Program-made: the position numbers and the translations under genes
In this document: one piece after another, positions 26,291-35,313 of the stretch
Layout of the letters: every line of letters begins with the position of its first letter
Position numbering within the stretch: the first letter of the stretch is position 1
From: Paracoccaceae bacterium
GTDB taxonomy: Bacteria > Pseudomonadota > Alphaproteobacteria > Rhodobacterales > Rhodobacteraceae
DNA length: 64,000 bases
Assembly: GCA_021741245.1 (NCBI GenBank)
Contig: JAIOYF010000001.1
Span: 62,001 to 126,000 of the forward strand
Direction of reading: 5' to 3'
Notes under the pieces: model-generated
Databases searched by the model: none
Told to the model about the DNA's origin: nothing
Seen by the model: only the letters and a program-made list of their open reading frames with translations

Positions 26291-27145
26291 TCACTTGCCG
26301 ATCTGGCTTTGCCAGCTCCTTGCCCGCGCGCGGGACGCTGCCGCGCGACGGCTTTCTCGACGCCAAAAGACAATCCGGTCGTCGAGGAATTCCATTGTGT
26401 AAAACAGCAGTAGACCGATCACCGTCATGCTCAGCAGCGTGGCGATGGACGCGGCCATATTCAGCTGGAAAGAAAAGCGGCTCATCAAGACGCCGACCCC
26501 ATCGGTGGCTTGCGCGAACTCGGCCACAACCGCCCCGATCAGCGCCGTGGTCAACCCGATCTTCAACCCGGCAAACATCAGCGGCAGCGCGGCAGGCACC
26601 CGCATCTTCGTAAAGATCTGAGTATTGTTGGCCCCCAGCGATTTGAACAATTCTTCCCGGTCTTCATCAATCTGCACCAGACCCGTAAGCGTGTTCACGA
26701 AAATCGGGAAAAAGCACAGGATCGCGGCCAGCGCCATTTTGGAGCCCATTCCATAACCAAACCACGCGATAACGACGGGGGTCAGGGCGATGCCGGGCGT
26801 CACGTTCAGCACGACGGCATAGGGGATCACATAGCGCTTGAAGACGTCGGACAGCGATGAGCAGACAGCAAGACTGACGGCGATGGCAGCGCCGATGCAA
26901 AAGCCGACCACAGCCTCGGTAAGCGTGATGAAGAAGTGCTTATAGATTGTCCCCTTGGTCACATAAAGTTCGACAATCGCCCCGCCAATCGCACTGGGGC
27001 GCGGGATCATGATCGAGGTGATCATCCCCGTCGCAACGGCGGCTTCCCATAGGCACAGCAACACGATCAACAAGACAAGATGCGGCACAAAACGCACCAT
27101 GGCATCCAAGAAACGATACCCCCGTGAAGGGCGTGAGTCAGGCAT
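26291..27145 (-). CDS. ABC transporter permease (NitT/TauT, SsuC-like), first
   Basis: 284 residues, six predicted transmembrane helices. The cytoplasmic EAA loop that contacts the ATPase reads ELFKSLGANNTQIFTKMRVPAA in two parts (ELFKSLGA and MRVPAALPLMFAGLK). Three bases separate it from the second permease gene; the two probably form a heterodimer because they are distinct sequences. Confidence 0.92.
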   Translation of the reverse strand: MPDSRPSRGYRFLDAMVRFVPHLVLLIVLLCLWEAAVATGMITSIMIPRPSAIGGAIVELYVTKGTIYKHFFITLTEAVVGFCIGAAIAVSLAVCSSLSDVFKRYVIPYAVVLNVTPGIALTPVVIAWFGYGMGSKMALAAILCFFPIFVNTLTGLVQIDEDREELFKSLGANNTQIFTKMRVPAALPLMFAGLKIGLTTALIGAVVAEFAQATDGVGVLMSRFSFQLNMAASIATLLSMTVIGLLLFYTMEFLDDRIVFWRRESRRAAASRARARSWQSQIGK

Positions 27146-27148
27146 GGG

Positions 27149-28009
27149 TCAGCTCCTCATCGCGCGGCGGCGCTTTGCGCTGACCCGTTCCCGGCCAGCC
27201 TCATACTTCCAAAAGGCGATGTATTGATCGACAAGTTCCATCCCACGAAAGATCAAGAAGCCAAGGATGGTCAGGGTAAAGATACAGGCAAAGGACGATG
27301 CCATGTTCAGGTTGCGGGTATAGACAAGGATCAACGAGCCAATGCCTTGATCACGCTGGATGAACTCTGCCACAAGGGCCCCTGACAAGGCTGCGGTCAG
27401 CGCAAGTCGTTCGCCCGCCATGATGATCGGAACGGCATCGGGCAGAACCAGCTTGCGCAAGATTTGCCACTTGCTGGCGCCCAGCGAGCGAAACAGCTCA
27501 AGCTTCTCGGCATTCACGTTCATCACCCCCGACAAGGTGTTGATAAACGGGGCAAAGAAGCACACCAGCATGATGATCGCGATTTTCGACGTGGCCCCAA
27601 ACCCAAGTGCCGCAATCAGCAAGGGGGCGACTGCGATGCGCGGCGTGGCCTCCAATACGATCACATAGGGTTTTAGGAACCGGCGGACCAAACCGTTCAG
27701 GCCCACCAGACTGCCAAGGACGATCCCAAGGATTGACCCGCCAACGAAGCCCATGAACACCAGACTCATGGTCACGCCAAGGTGTTCCCAGACATTGCCG
27801 TTCTTGAAGTAGATCAGCCAAAAAGAGTTCAGGATATTGCTGGGGCGTGGATAGAACAGCGGATCAAGCCACCCCGCCCGCGATGCCAACTCCCACGCGA
27901 TGATCAGGGTCAGAAAGATCCCTGCATGCGTCATCAGACGCCGATTGCGCAGGCTTCGGCTAGGCCCTGCACTGGCTTTGGTTGGTCCCGATTGTGCCGC
28001 TTCGGCCAT
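27149..28009 (-). CDS. ABC transporter permease (NitT/TauT, SsuC-like), second
   Basis: 286 residues with six hydrophobic helices and the EAA-type segment ELFRSLGASKWQILRKL. The N-terminal 30 residues are hydrophilic. The start ATG at 28009 overlaps the ATPase stop by one base (TAATG). It carries the FYPRPSNI motif after helix 1 that is typical of SsuC/TauC permeases. Confidence 0.92.
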   Translation of the reverse strand: MAEAAQSGPTKASAGPSRSLRNRRLMTHAGIFLTLIIAWELASRAGWLDPLFYPRPSNILNSFWLIYFKNGNVWEHLGVTMSLVFMGFVGGSILGIVLGSLVGLNGLVRRFLKPYVIVLEATPRIAVAPLLIAALGFGATSKIAIIMLVCFFAPFINTLSGVMNVNAEKLELFRSLGASKWQILRKLVLPDAVPIIMAGERLALTAALSGALVAEFIQRDQGIGSLILVYTRNLNMASSFACIFTLTILGFLIFRGMELVDQYIAFWKYEAGRERVSAKRRRAMRS

Positions 28010-28797
28010 TACACCGCCCCCAAGGTCACGCGCACATCCTCGACCAGCCGGTTGAATTCCGGGGAGGTCTGGATGGACAGCGGGCGTGGACGCTCAAGAT
28101 CGACATCCACGATCTTGGCCACACGGCCGGGGCGCGAAGTCATGACGAACACCTGATCGGCCAGAAAGATCGCCTCGCTGATGTTGTGGGTGACAAAGAT
28201 GGTTGTCGCGCCCACCTCGGCGACGATCCGCATCAATTCGGTGTTCAGGCGCTCACGCGTGAATTCATCCAGCGCACCGAAGGGTTCGTCCAACAGCAAG
28301 ATATCCGCGCCTGTTTGCAGCAAACGCGCCAGCGCCACGCGCTGTTGCATGCCACCCGACAGTTGTGCCGGAAAGGAAAATGCGAAATCCCCCAGCCCGA
28401 CCAGTTTCAAAAGGTCAAGCGCGCGGTTCTTGTCGGCCTTGGTCGGGGTGCCCGCAATCTCGGTCGGCAAAAGCACGTTTTCGAGGGATGTGCGCCATTC
28501 CAGCAGCGTGGCCTTTTGGAACATCATGCTGATGTCGCGCCGTGGGCCTGTCACTGGCGTATCATGAACGGAAATCTGACCGGACGTCGGGGTGATCAAG
28601 CCCGAGATCAGGCGCAACAACGTAGACTTGCCACAGCCCGAGGGGCCAACCAAGGACACGAAAGAGCCACGCTTGATCTCGAATGTCGTGTTATCCAATG
28701 CGATGACCGTGCCATCGGCAAAGGTTTTGCCAACGGCAATACCACTTACCACAACCTCGCCCGAGGCGGCATGGTTTGGCATTCTTTCAACGTTCAT
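28009..28797 (-). CDS. ABC transporter ATPase (SsuB/TauB-like)
   Basis: 262 residues. Walker A GPSGCGKST at 51-59, signature LSGGMQQR at 146-153, Walker B ILLLDEPFGALD at 166-177 and the H-loop FVTHNISEA. It powers the two permeases. First gene of the operon running ATPase, two permeases, binding protein, amidohydrolase, oxidoreductase, DASS transporter. A CCTGA-N4-TCAGG palindrome lies 57 bases upstream of its start. Confidence 0.95.
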   Translation of the reverse strand: MNVERMPNHAASGEVVVSGIAVGKTFADGTVIALDNTTFEIKRGSFVSLVGPSGCGKSTLLRLISGLITPTSGQISVHDTPVTGPRRDISMMFQKATLLEWRTSLENVLLPTEIAGTPTKADKNRALDLLKLVGLGDFAFSFPAQLSGGMQQRVALARLLQTGADILLLDEPFGALDEFTRERLNTELMRIVAEVGATTIFVTHNISEAIFLADQVFVMTSRPGRVAKIVDVDLERPRPLSIQTSPEFNRLVEDVRVTLGAV

Positions 28798-28853
28798 TAG
28801 ATACCCCTGTCTGGTCAGTCGTGGTCAGGTCGCGTTCGCATTGAGGTTGGGGC

Positions 28854-28867
28854 CCTGACATATCAGG
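28854..28867. promoter_or_regulatory. Candidate GntR operator upstream of the ABC operon
   Basis: CCTGACATATCAGG has perfect 5-bp arms. It matches CCTGATATCTCAGG at 29544-29557 upstream of the GntR gene itself. Here it precedes the ABC operon. Flanking G and C runs extend the inverted repeat (28849-28873) with one mismatch, so it could also act as a terminator hairpin for the GntR gene, though no T run follows. Confidence 0.5.
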
Positions 28868-28880
28868 CCCCCCCAATCCC

Positions 28881-29534
28881 CTAACGAACGATCTGTTGTT
28901 TCTTCAGGCCACGCATGACCTGAACATGTGATTTGCGGATATGCTGGACCGAAAGCCGCGCAGCAGCGCGACCGTCGCGGGCCTGAAGCGCGTCAATAAT
29001 TTGGTTGTGCTCGGCCAGCGCTGCTGCCATCGCCTCAGCCTCTCTTTGCCGGGAGGACAACGAGACGATGCAGAGGCGTTCGTAGTTGTCCATCAAGGTG
29101 CGCATCGACGTCGATTGGCGCACATTCCCCGACATGGCGCCCAAACGCGTGTGGAAGTCGCGGTTATAGCGCACATAGGTTTTTAGGTCTGACACGTCAG
29201 TCGTGCGAAATTCATCCAGCGATGCAAGGTCGGCGTCGGACCCTTCGGCCGCAATCTTGCGGACGGCGGCGGCTTCCAAAATCTCGCGCATTTCCAGAAT
29301 GTCGCGCGCGTCATTTATCGAAATCGGCACGACCCTGTGCCCTTGGCGGGGGGCGATTTCCACCAACCCCTCCCACTCAAGCTTTTGCAGTGCATCCCGG
29401 ATGGGCGACTTTGACACGCCATACTTTTGCGCCAAGGCACTTTCACGCACCTCTTCACCCGGCTGCAAGCCGCACGACATGATGTCGCCGCGCAGCTGCT
29501 CAAAGATTTGATGACGCATCAACTTGGCTGACAT
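28881..29534 (-). CDS. GntR-family regulator (FCD domain)
   Basis: 217 residues. Winged helix at about 8-72, with LRGDIMSCGLQPGEEVRESA, YGVSKSPIRDALQKLEWEGL and a wing in APRQGHRVVPIS. FCD ligand domain follows, with the metal-type residues in NRDFHTRLGAMSG and LAEHNQIIDAL. It is transcribed in the same direction as the ABC operon downstream. Matching palindromes at 28854 and 29544 suggest that it controls both itself and that operon. Confidence 0.93.
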   Translation of the reverse strand: MSAKLMRHQIFEQLRGDIMSCGLQPGEEVRESALAQKYGVSKSPIRDALQKLEWEGLVEIAPRQGHRVVPISINDARDILEMREILEAAAVRKIAAEGSDADLASLDEFRTTDVSDLKTYVRYNRDFHTRLGAMSGNVRQSTSMRTLMDNYERLCIVSLSSRQREAEAMAAALAEHNQIIDALQARDGRAAARLSVQHIRKSHVQVMRGLKKQQIVR

Positions 29535-29543
29535 CTGGCTCCC

Positions 29544-29557
29544 CCTGATATCTCAGG
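29544..29557. promoter_or_regulatory. Candidate GntR autoregulatory operator
   Basis: CCTGATATCTCAGG lies 10 bases upstream of the GntR start codon. It shares the arms CCTGA and TCAGG with the site at 28854. The close position to the start codon would suit repression. Confidence 0.5.
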
Positions 29558-29633
29558 AACCCTAGAATCATGCCTTGCTGCTCGTCAATTTATCGCTTGT
29601 AATAGTCACTATCGGGAATCGTGATAGCGCTGG

Positions 29634-30626
29634 TTACAGCCGGACTGCCTCTCCCGTTTCGGCCGAGCGAACGATGGCATCAAGGACTTCGATGTTATGA
29701 AGCAACTCGAAATCGCTGTAGGGATAGGGGGCCTCGCCCCGGATCGCCGCGCCAAAGGCCTCAAGGTTTGCCGTGACACTGTCGGTCCAGTCAAACACTT
29801 CGGTCTCGGTGTCGTCGATGTTGCGATAGCGCTGCATCGTCGCTTTTCCGCCGGGGGTGTCTGGGTGGGTCGCATTGCGGATTTCAACCCACATGTCGCT
29901 GCCAAAGACATGGGTGCGGATGAAGTGGGGCGTGTGCAAGATCGCTTGAAGGGTCGCGGTCATGCCGGCCTTGAATTGCAACTGCACGGTCACGACATCG
30001 CCGGTTTCCCAGCCAAGGCTGCGGCTGGCGGTAAAGGCATGCAATGAGGCGACCGGTCCATAAAAGGCGATCAATAGGTCAGTTAGGTGAATGCCCATCT
30101 GTGTCATGCCAGCGGCGGGCGCAAAGGCCTTGGTCGTGCGCCAACTGTCAGATGTCAGGCCAATCAGCTTGTCATGGCTAAAGGCCATTTCTGTGTGCAT
30201 CACCGTGCCAAGCGCCCCCGCATCCAGCATTTTGCGCAACGCAAGGATGGCCGGTTCAAACCGCCGTTCGTGCCCGATGCCCAGCACAAGCCCCGCCGCC
30301 CGGCACGACTCCACGCTTTTGCGGGCATTGGCCGCCGACAAGGACAAGGGCTTTTCACAAAACACATGTTTGCCTGCGGCGACGGCAAGCGCGATCTGCA
30401 TGTCATGCAGATCATTGGGCGAGGTCAGGATCACGGCCTGAACACTTGGGTCTGCCAAGGCTGCCTCATAGCTTTCCAAAACCGAAAGGCCCTGCGTGCG
30501 GATCGCGTCATGCTGGGCCGCTGCGGGTTCGACCACGCCGCGCAGATCAAATTCCGTATGCCCCTTTAGCCTGCGCGCGATATGTTGACCCCACCAGCCA
30601 TAGCCAACCAATGCAACCCCGATCAT
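29634..30626 (-). CDS. Gfo/Idh/MocA-family NAD(P)-dependent oxidoreductase
   Basis: 330 residues. The Rossmann motif is VALVGYGWWGQH, the Lys of the family EKP motif is in FCEKPLSLS (about residue 95), and HLTDLLIAFYG supplies the expected catalytic His and Asp. The family acts on sugars, inositols and related polyols or imines. Start overlaps the stop of the preceding dehydrogenase gene (ATGA). About 100 bases separate its end from the GntR start. Confidence 0.92.
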   Translation of the reverse strand: MIGVALVGYGWWGQHIARRLKGHTEFDLRGVVEPAAAQHDAIRTQGLSVLESYEAALADPSVQAVILTSPNDLHDMQIALAVAAGKHVFCEKPLSLSAANARKSVESCRAAGLVLGIGHERRFEPAILALRKMLDAGALGTVMHTEMAFSHDKLIGLTSDSWRTTKAFAPAAGMTQMGIHLTDLLIAFYGPVASLHAFTASRSLGWETGDVVTVQLQFKAGMTATLQAILHTPHFIRTHVFGSDMWVEIRNATHPDTPGGKATMQRYRNIDDTETEVFDWTDSVTANLEAFGAAIRGEAPYPYSDFELLHNIEVLDAIVRSAETGEAVRL

Positions 30627-31510
30627 GCTTTTGCTCCTTTGCTGCCTTGGCCATAGACGCCCACCAATGAATTGTCGAAAGCCTCCCAGCCACCGGCGGC
30701 GGCAACCTCGGCTTTGGCCAGAACGGCGCTGATTACCCCATTGGGGCTGCCTGAGACTTCGGCAAGGTCAGTCATCAGCTTCATATCCTTGATCGCATTG
30801 GTCAGGGTAAAGCTGACGCTGCCGGGATCGCCCTTGACCAACATATCATGGATTGGGGGGATGCGCTTTTTCGCGGCCCCAATCGCGCCCGAGCTGTCGC
30901 CAAGGATATCAAGTGCAAGCGATGGATCGACGCCCTTTGACAAGGCAAGGCCCAAAGCTTCGCCCAAGGCGCTCCAATAAACCATCAAGGGCAGGTTGAC
31001 CGCCAGCTTCATCGCGGCCCCCGCACCAACCGGGCCAAGATGTTCAAGCCGTCGCGTCATTTTTGACAAGAGCGGCTTGGCGCTGTCAAAGGCCGCTTGG
31101 CTGGCACCAACCAGTCCCATCAACTGCCCCGACCGGGCCGGAACCACATTGCCGCTGACTGGGCATTCGACAAAGAGCCCACCGCGCGCGACCACTGCTT
31201 TTTCCAAGGCCTCAACCGTCTGGGGGGATGTTGTGCACAGCTCGACAATGATCTTGCCCGTCAAATCTGCCTCCAGCAGACCACCGGGGCCGTGGTAGGC
31301 GGCCTGAAGGGCGGCGTCATTGGCCAGAATCGACAAGATGATATCGCTGCCCTCGGCCACGGCGCGGGGGGTTGCAGCGATTGTGCTATTAGGGATGCCT
31401 TGGGCCTTTTCGGGCGAGCGGTTCCACAAGACCAGCGTTTCGCCAACCTCTGACAGGTGCTCGGCGATGGGCCGCCCCATGTTGCCGATTCCCACGATTC
31501 CAGTGGCCAT
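30623..31510 (-). CDS. 3-hydroxyisobutyrate dehydrogenase-family oxidoreductase (second)
   Basis: 295 residues. The nucleotide motif is GIVGIGNMGRPIAEHL, the substrate motif ECPVSGNVVPARSGQL, and the catalytic Lys lies in GAGAAMKLAVNL. It is only distantly similar to the enzyme at 23171. ATG 31510 was chosen as it starts the Rossmann strand; an upstream extension to 31549 lacks family match. It is co-transcribed with the Gfo/Idh gene, probably as two steps of one polyol or hydroxy-acid route. Confidence 0.9.
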   Translation of the reverse strand: MATGIVGIGNMGRPIAEHLSEVGETLVLWNRSPEKAQGIPNSTIAATPRAVAEGSDIILSILANDAALQAAYHGPGGLLEADLTGKIIVELCTTSPQTVEALEKAVVARGGLFVECPVSGNVVPARSGQLMGLVGASQAAFDSAKPLLSKMTRRLEHLGPVGAGAAMKLAVNLPLMVYWSALGEALGLALSKGVDPSLALDILGDSSGAIGAAKKRIPPIHDMLVKGDPGSVSFTLTNAIKDMKLMTDLAEVSGSPNGVISAVLAKAEVAAAGGWEAFDNSLVGVYGQGSKGAKA

Positions 31511-31571
31511 TCCGTGCTCTCCCTTGCGATGATCGCAGCATGGTTTCACAAAATCAAAGGGCGCGGGATTA

Positions 31572-32549
31572 TTATTTCAGATGCGACGGTTCGGGATTTG
31601 CAATAGCCACCTCATCTTCCCAATCGGCCAGAGTCGCCCCGATATGATGGACCAGACATTCGGCCAAAAGGCGTGCTGCACTTGGTTGCGCGGCCTCGGC
31701 TTTTTGCACCAGAACATAGTCCAGACTGATCGGCGGATCCTTGATCGGGTTCAGCCGACGCACCGTGCCGGATTTGTCGGGATAGCAGATCGCCGAGGGC
31801 AGGATCGCCACCCAATCCGTCGCACCCACCATTTCCAGCGTGGCCAGCATCCCATCCATTTCCAGTGTTTCGGCCACATGGATGCCATGCGTGTTGAGCA
31901 AGGTGTCGAAATGCTTGCGCCGGACATTCAGGCGCGACGGCACAATCAGGCGTTTGCCATTCAGCGCAGAAAAGGGCGCACTGCAAAGATGGTCATGACC
32001 AATGTCGTGTCCGGCACTCGACACCAACATCTCGCGGTCGCGGCCGACAAAGGTGCCAGTCAGGCCATGGGGAAGCTCGGTCGAGGGAACGAGGGCGAAA
32101 TCGAGTTCCCCATCCAGCACCCTGCGCATCAGCGAAAAGCTATATTCCTCTAGCAAAGACAATTCGACATCGGGAAATTCTGATTTGAACTGGTTCAGTG
32201 CAGGGATCAGAATCGACCGGGTCAGCGACGGGATCATCCCAAAGCGGACAAGGCCCGCCACCTTTCCCCGCATTTCGCGCACGGTCTTTTCGGTGCCCAT
32301 CAGCAATTTCAGGATCGTCTGACCCTCGCGGTAGACGATTTCACCGGCGGGTGTCAGGGAAAACTTCTTGCGCTCGCGCAGCAAAAGCGGCGTGCCCAGC
32401 ATCTCTTCCAGTTCCTTGACCTGCGTCGACATCCCCGACTGGGTGGAGTTTTCACGGTCTGCCGCACGGCTAAAGGATTGCTCTTCATAAACGGCGATAA
32501 ACGCCTGAAGCGCGCGGATCTTGATGCTGGGATAGGGCATGGCCACCAT
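31572..32549 (-). CDS. LysR-family transcriptional regulator
   Basis: 325 residues. N-terminal helix-turn-helix at about 8-66, with LQAFIAVYEEQSFSRAADRE, STQSGMSTQVKELEEMLG and LLLRERKKFSLTPAG. The periplasmic-binding-fold effector domain follows. ATG GTG GCC ATG gives two possible starts, 32549 and 32540. It precedes the dehydrogenase and Gfo/Idh genes on the same strand and may be co-transcribed with them, or act on the Pot-type operon upstream. Confidence 0.9.
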   Translation of the reverse strand: MVAMPYPSIKIRALQAFIAVYEEQSFSRAADRENSTQSGMSTQVKELEEMLGTPLLLRERKKFSLTPAGEIVYREGQTILKLLMGTEKTVREMRGKVAGLVRFGMIPSLTRSILIPALNQFKSEFPDVELSLLEEYSFSLMRRVLDGELDFALVPSTELPHGLTGTFVGRDREMLVSSAGHDIGHDHLCSAPFSALNGKRLIVPSRLNVRRKHFDTLLNTHGIHVAETLEMDGMLATLEMVGATDWVAILPSAICYPDKSGTVRRLNPIKDPPISLDYVLVQKAEAAQPSAARLLAECLVHHIGATLADWEDEVAIANPEPSHLK

Positions 32550-32625
32550 TCAGAAAGGGAAATAACTTGTGGCACTTGGCATCAGGAAAACAGATTTGTC
32601 CAGCCGATTGCCGCAAGACCTTCGG

Positions 32626-33489
32626 TTAGATTTGTTTGCCGCCATAGGCCGGAAAACCAACCGTGCGCAGCTTTCCCTGTTGACGCAAAGCTTCGGCGTG
32701 ATCAGCAATCTGCGACAGGGTGGCAAACCACGCGCCTGAGGTCAGCGCCCCCTCTAACCACCGCTCCACCACCTGCCACCGCGCCCGCCGTCCGGTCAGG
32801 AACGGATGCCAGACCGCGTGCCAAAGACCTGCTTCCTGACGTGCGGCCTCAAATTCCTCAAAGAATGGGGCCAGCCCCTCAGTCGGGCCGCGCACGGGCA
32901 TCATATAGCCAATCTCGGCATAATGGGCAAAGGGCGGCCAATCGTCGATGCCCCAATGTGGCGGCAGTTCGATCAACGTGCGCCCCCCCAAATCCAGCGC
33001 ATAGGGATCATCATCGGCCATCATGGAGCTATCATACGCAAAGCCCCGGCCGGCCAGCAGGCCGGGCAATTCATTGGTCAGCTGATAGACGGGCGCGCGA
33101 TAGCCACGCGGGCGATAGCCGGAAAAGGCCACCAATGCCTCGATCGAGCGGTCAAGATCCTCCGCCTGTTCCGAAAGGCTGCGTGCGGCCGGGTTTTCGT
33201 GAATCCAGCCGTGACAACCGATTTCATGCCCGCCGTTCAAGATCGCCTCAACCGCCTGCGGATAGGTTTTCACGCACCATCCGGGAATGAAAAACGTCTG
33301 GCGCATACCAAGGCGACGATAGGTCTCCAAGATCCGCGGAATGCCGACGGTCGGGCCATATTGACCCATGCTGATCGCATAGGGTCGCTTCCACCCCTCT
33401 GGGTCGGCGATATGGATCAGGCTGTCGGCATCCATGTCAAAGGTGATTGCTGCCGCCATTGGTGCCCTGTTCGGCCAGTCCATCCTCAT
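32626..33489 (-). CDS. Polysaccharide deacetylase-fold hydrolase, probably cytoplasmic
   Basis: 287 residues of the NodB/PuuE fold. The first motif is AITFDMDADS with Asp 18 or 20. The second, GHEIGCHGWIHENP, keeps H93 and H97 (HxxxH), so the metal triad is intact. No signal peptide. The closest known pattern is the HpPgdA/PuuE group, some of which hydrolyse cyclic imides or allantoin and not polysaccharides. The start overlaps the ABC ATPase stop (ATGA), so it belongs to the Pot-type transporter operon and probably acts on the imported solute. Confidence 0.85.
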   Translation of the reverse strand: MRMDWPNRAPMAAAITFDMDADSLIHIADPEGWKRPYAISMGQYGPTVGIPRILETYRRLGMRQTFFIPGWCVKTYPQAVEAILNGGHEIGCHGWIHENPAARSLSEQAEDLDRSIEALVAFSGYRPRGYRAPVYQLTNELPGLLAGRGFAYDSSMMADDDPYALDLGGRTLIELPPHWGIDDWPPFAHYAEIGYMMPVRGPTEGLAPFFEEFEAARQEAGLWHAVWHPFLTGRRARWQVVERWLEGALTSGAWFATLSQIADHAEALRQQGKLRTVGFPAYGGKQI

Positions 33490-34538
33490 GCCTCCATAAT
33501 ATGGACGCGCGTGGCATCCCATGTGAGCCAAAAACTCTGCCCCGGTTCAGGCAGCAAGGCACCAAGCTCCGCATCGGTCACTTGGGCCTTGAACTCGGTG
33601 CTATCGGCGGCTTCAAAATAGCAAATGATCCCGGTTCCGGCGAATTCCTCGGACAAAAAGGCCGCCTCGATGGCTGGTCCATGGGGCGGCTTTTCGCGCA
33701 AGACGCTGATGCGATCTGCCGCCACCACAATCTGCGCCGGCCCATCCGGGGCAGGCACGGGGACGGGACCTTGGGCCGTGGACATTACCCCCGCTGCGAC
33801 AGGTCCGGACAGGATATTATTGCGCCCCACGAATTCAGCCACAAAGCGGGTCTTGGGCGCGCGGAAAATCTCACGCGGGTTGCCGATCTGGGCGATTTCG
33901 CCCTGACCCATGATCACCACGCGGTCGGCCATGGCAAAGGCCTCGGATTGCGAATGGGTGACGTAGACAAAGGTGATCCCCAACTCGCGCTGCAATTTGG
34001 TCAACACGCCTTGCATGCGGATCACCAGATGCGCGTCCAGCGCCGACAAAGGCTCATCCAACAAGAGCATCTCTGGTTCTGTGACCAAGGATCGCGCCAG
34101 TGCAACGCGCTGCCGTTGTCCGCCAGACAACTGGTCGATGCGCCGATCCTCAAACCCGGCAAGACCCATCCGGTCCAGCCATTTCAAGGCACGCGCGCGG
34201 CGGTCGCTTGCGCCCACATTCCGCATCCGAAGGCCAAATTCGACATTCTCGACCACGCTAAGGAACGGAAACAGCGCCAGCGATTGCCAGACCAGTGGCG
34301 TATCGCGTTGATGTGCCGGCACGTCATTCATCACGCGGCCGCCAATGGTGATGGTGCCCGCGCTTGGCACCTCCAGTCCCGCCAGCATCCGCAAGGTGGT
34401 GGTCTTGCCACAGCCCGAGGGGCCCATCAGGGCAACAAACTCGCCCCGGTGAATATCAAGCGACAGGGACTTCACCGCCACGGCGCGGCCATAGCACTTT
34501 TGCACCTGATCGAAGCGGACAAGGGGGTGATCAGTCAT
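33486..34538 (-). CDS. ABC transporter ATPase (PotA/spermidine-putrescine type)
   Basis: 350 residues. Walker [10 protein letters not shown] at 39-47, signature LSGGQRQR, Walker [12 protein letters not shown], and a C-terminal TOBE-like regulatory domain after about residue 240. PotA-type ATPases serve polyamine, thiamine, iron or phosphonate importers. It overlaps the permease stop by 8 bases. Confidence 0.93.
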   Translation of the reverse strand: MTDHPLVRFDQVQKCYGRAVAVKSLSLDIHRGEFVALMGPSGCGKTTTLRMLAGLEVPSAGTITIGGRVMNDVPAHQRDTPLVWQSLALFPFLSVVENVEFGLRMRNVGASDRRARALKWLDRMGLAGFEDRRIDQLSGGQRQRVALARSLVTEPEMLLLDEPLSALDAHLVIRMQGVLTKLQRELGITFVYVTHSQSEAFAMADRVVIMGQGEIAQIGNPREIFRAPKTRFVAEFVGRNNILSGPVAAGVMSTAQGPVPVPAPDGPAQIVVAADRISVLREKPPHGPAIEAAFLSEEFAGTGIICYFEAADSTEFKAQVTDAELGALLPEPGQSFWLTWDATRVHIMEA

Positions 34539-35313
34539 GGCTTCTCCGGCGGAAGATCAGGAATTGAGCGGCGATGACGAGGCTCATCGAGGTAAGGAAG
34601 ACGACGGTGCCGATGGCATTGATCTGCGGATCGACATTGCCTTGCAAGATTTCAAGGATCATCACGGGAACCGTGCGGTTCAGGCCCGAGACAAACCACG
34701 CCACGATGAATTCGTCAAAACTGACAGCCGCCGTCAGGCACAGCGCCGACAAGATCGCCGGGGCGCAAAACGGCAAGATCACATGGCGCATCGCAGCCCA
34801 GGGCCCCGCGCCAAGGTTCCATGCGGCGACCTCAAGCGTGGGGTCCATCTGTGACAGGCGCAGGCGGCAGATGGCCATGGCAAAGGGGGTGGCCAGCACC
34901 GTATGGGCGATGATGATACCCAGCAAAGTGCCCGAAATCCCCAAGTTCGACAGCCACGCCAGCATCGCAAGACCAAGGATCACCAACGGCATGGTGGGGG
35001 GCAGCAGGGCAAGCGCGAGGTATGCCTGCTTGAACCGAAAGCCATACCGGAAATCGGTATAGGCGGTGGCAAAGCCGATAAAGGTGGACAACACAGCGGT
35101 GCATCCCGCCACCATCAGCGAATTGGCGATGGCCTGCCACAACTCGGGCCGGGAAAAGGCGCGGGCATACCATTCGGTGGTGAAATGCCCCAAGGGCAGC
35201 GTGGGAAAGCGGTCAGAGTTAAAGGAAAAGACCACGCTTGCGGCAATGGGTGCAAAGACAAAGCAAAACAGTGCCGCCAGATAGGCCCGACCCAAGATAT
35301 CCCCCGCCTTCAT
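34531..35313 (-). CDS. ABC transporter permease (PotC type)
   Basis: 260 residues, six predicted transmembrane helices. It starts MKAGDILGRAYLAALFCFVF and carries FSFNSDRFPTLPLGHFTTEW, the PotC signature after helix 1, and an EAA loop LEVAAWNLGAGPWAAMRHVI. ATG 35313 is fixed by the ATGA overlap with the other permease. Confidence 0.92.
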   Translation of the reverse strand: MKAGDILGRAYLAALFCFVFAPIAASVVFSFNSDRFPTLPLGHFTTEWYARAFSRPELWQAIANSLMVAGCTAVLSTFIGFATAYTDFRYGFRFKQAYLALALLPPTMPLVILGLAMLAWLSNLGISGTLLGIIIAHTVLATPFAMAICRLRLSQMDPTLEVAAWNLGAGPWAAMRHVILPFCAPAILSALCLTAAVSFDEFIVAWFVSGLNRTVPVMILEILQGNVDPQINAIGTVVFLTSMSLVIAAQFLIFRRRSHD

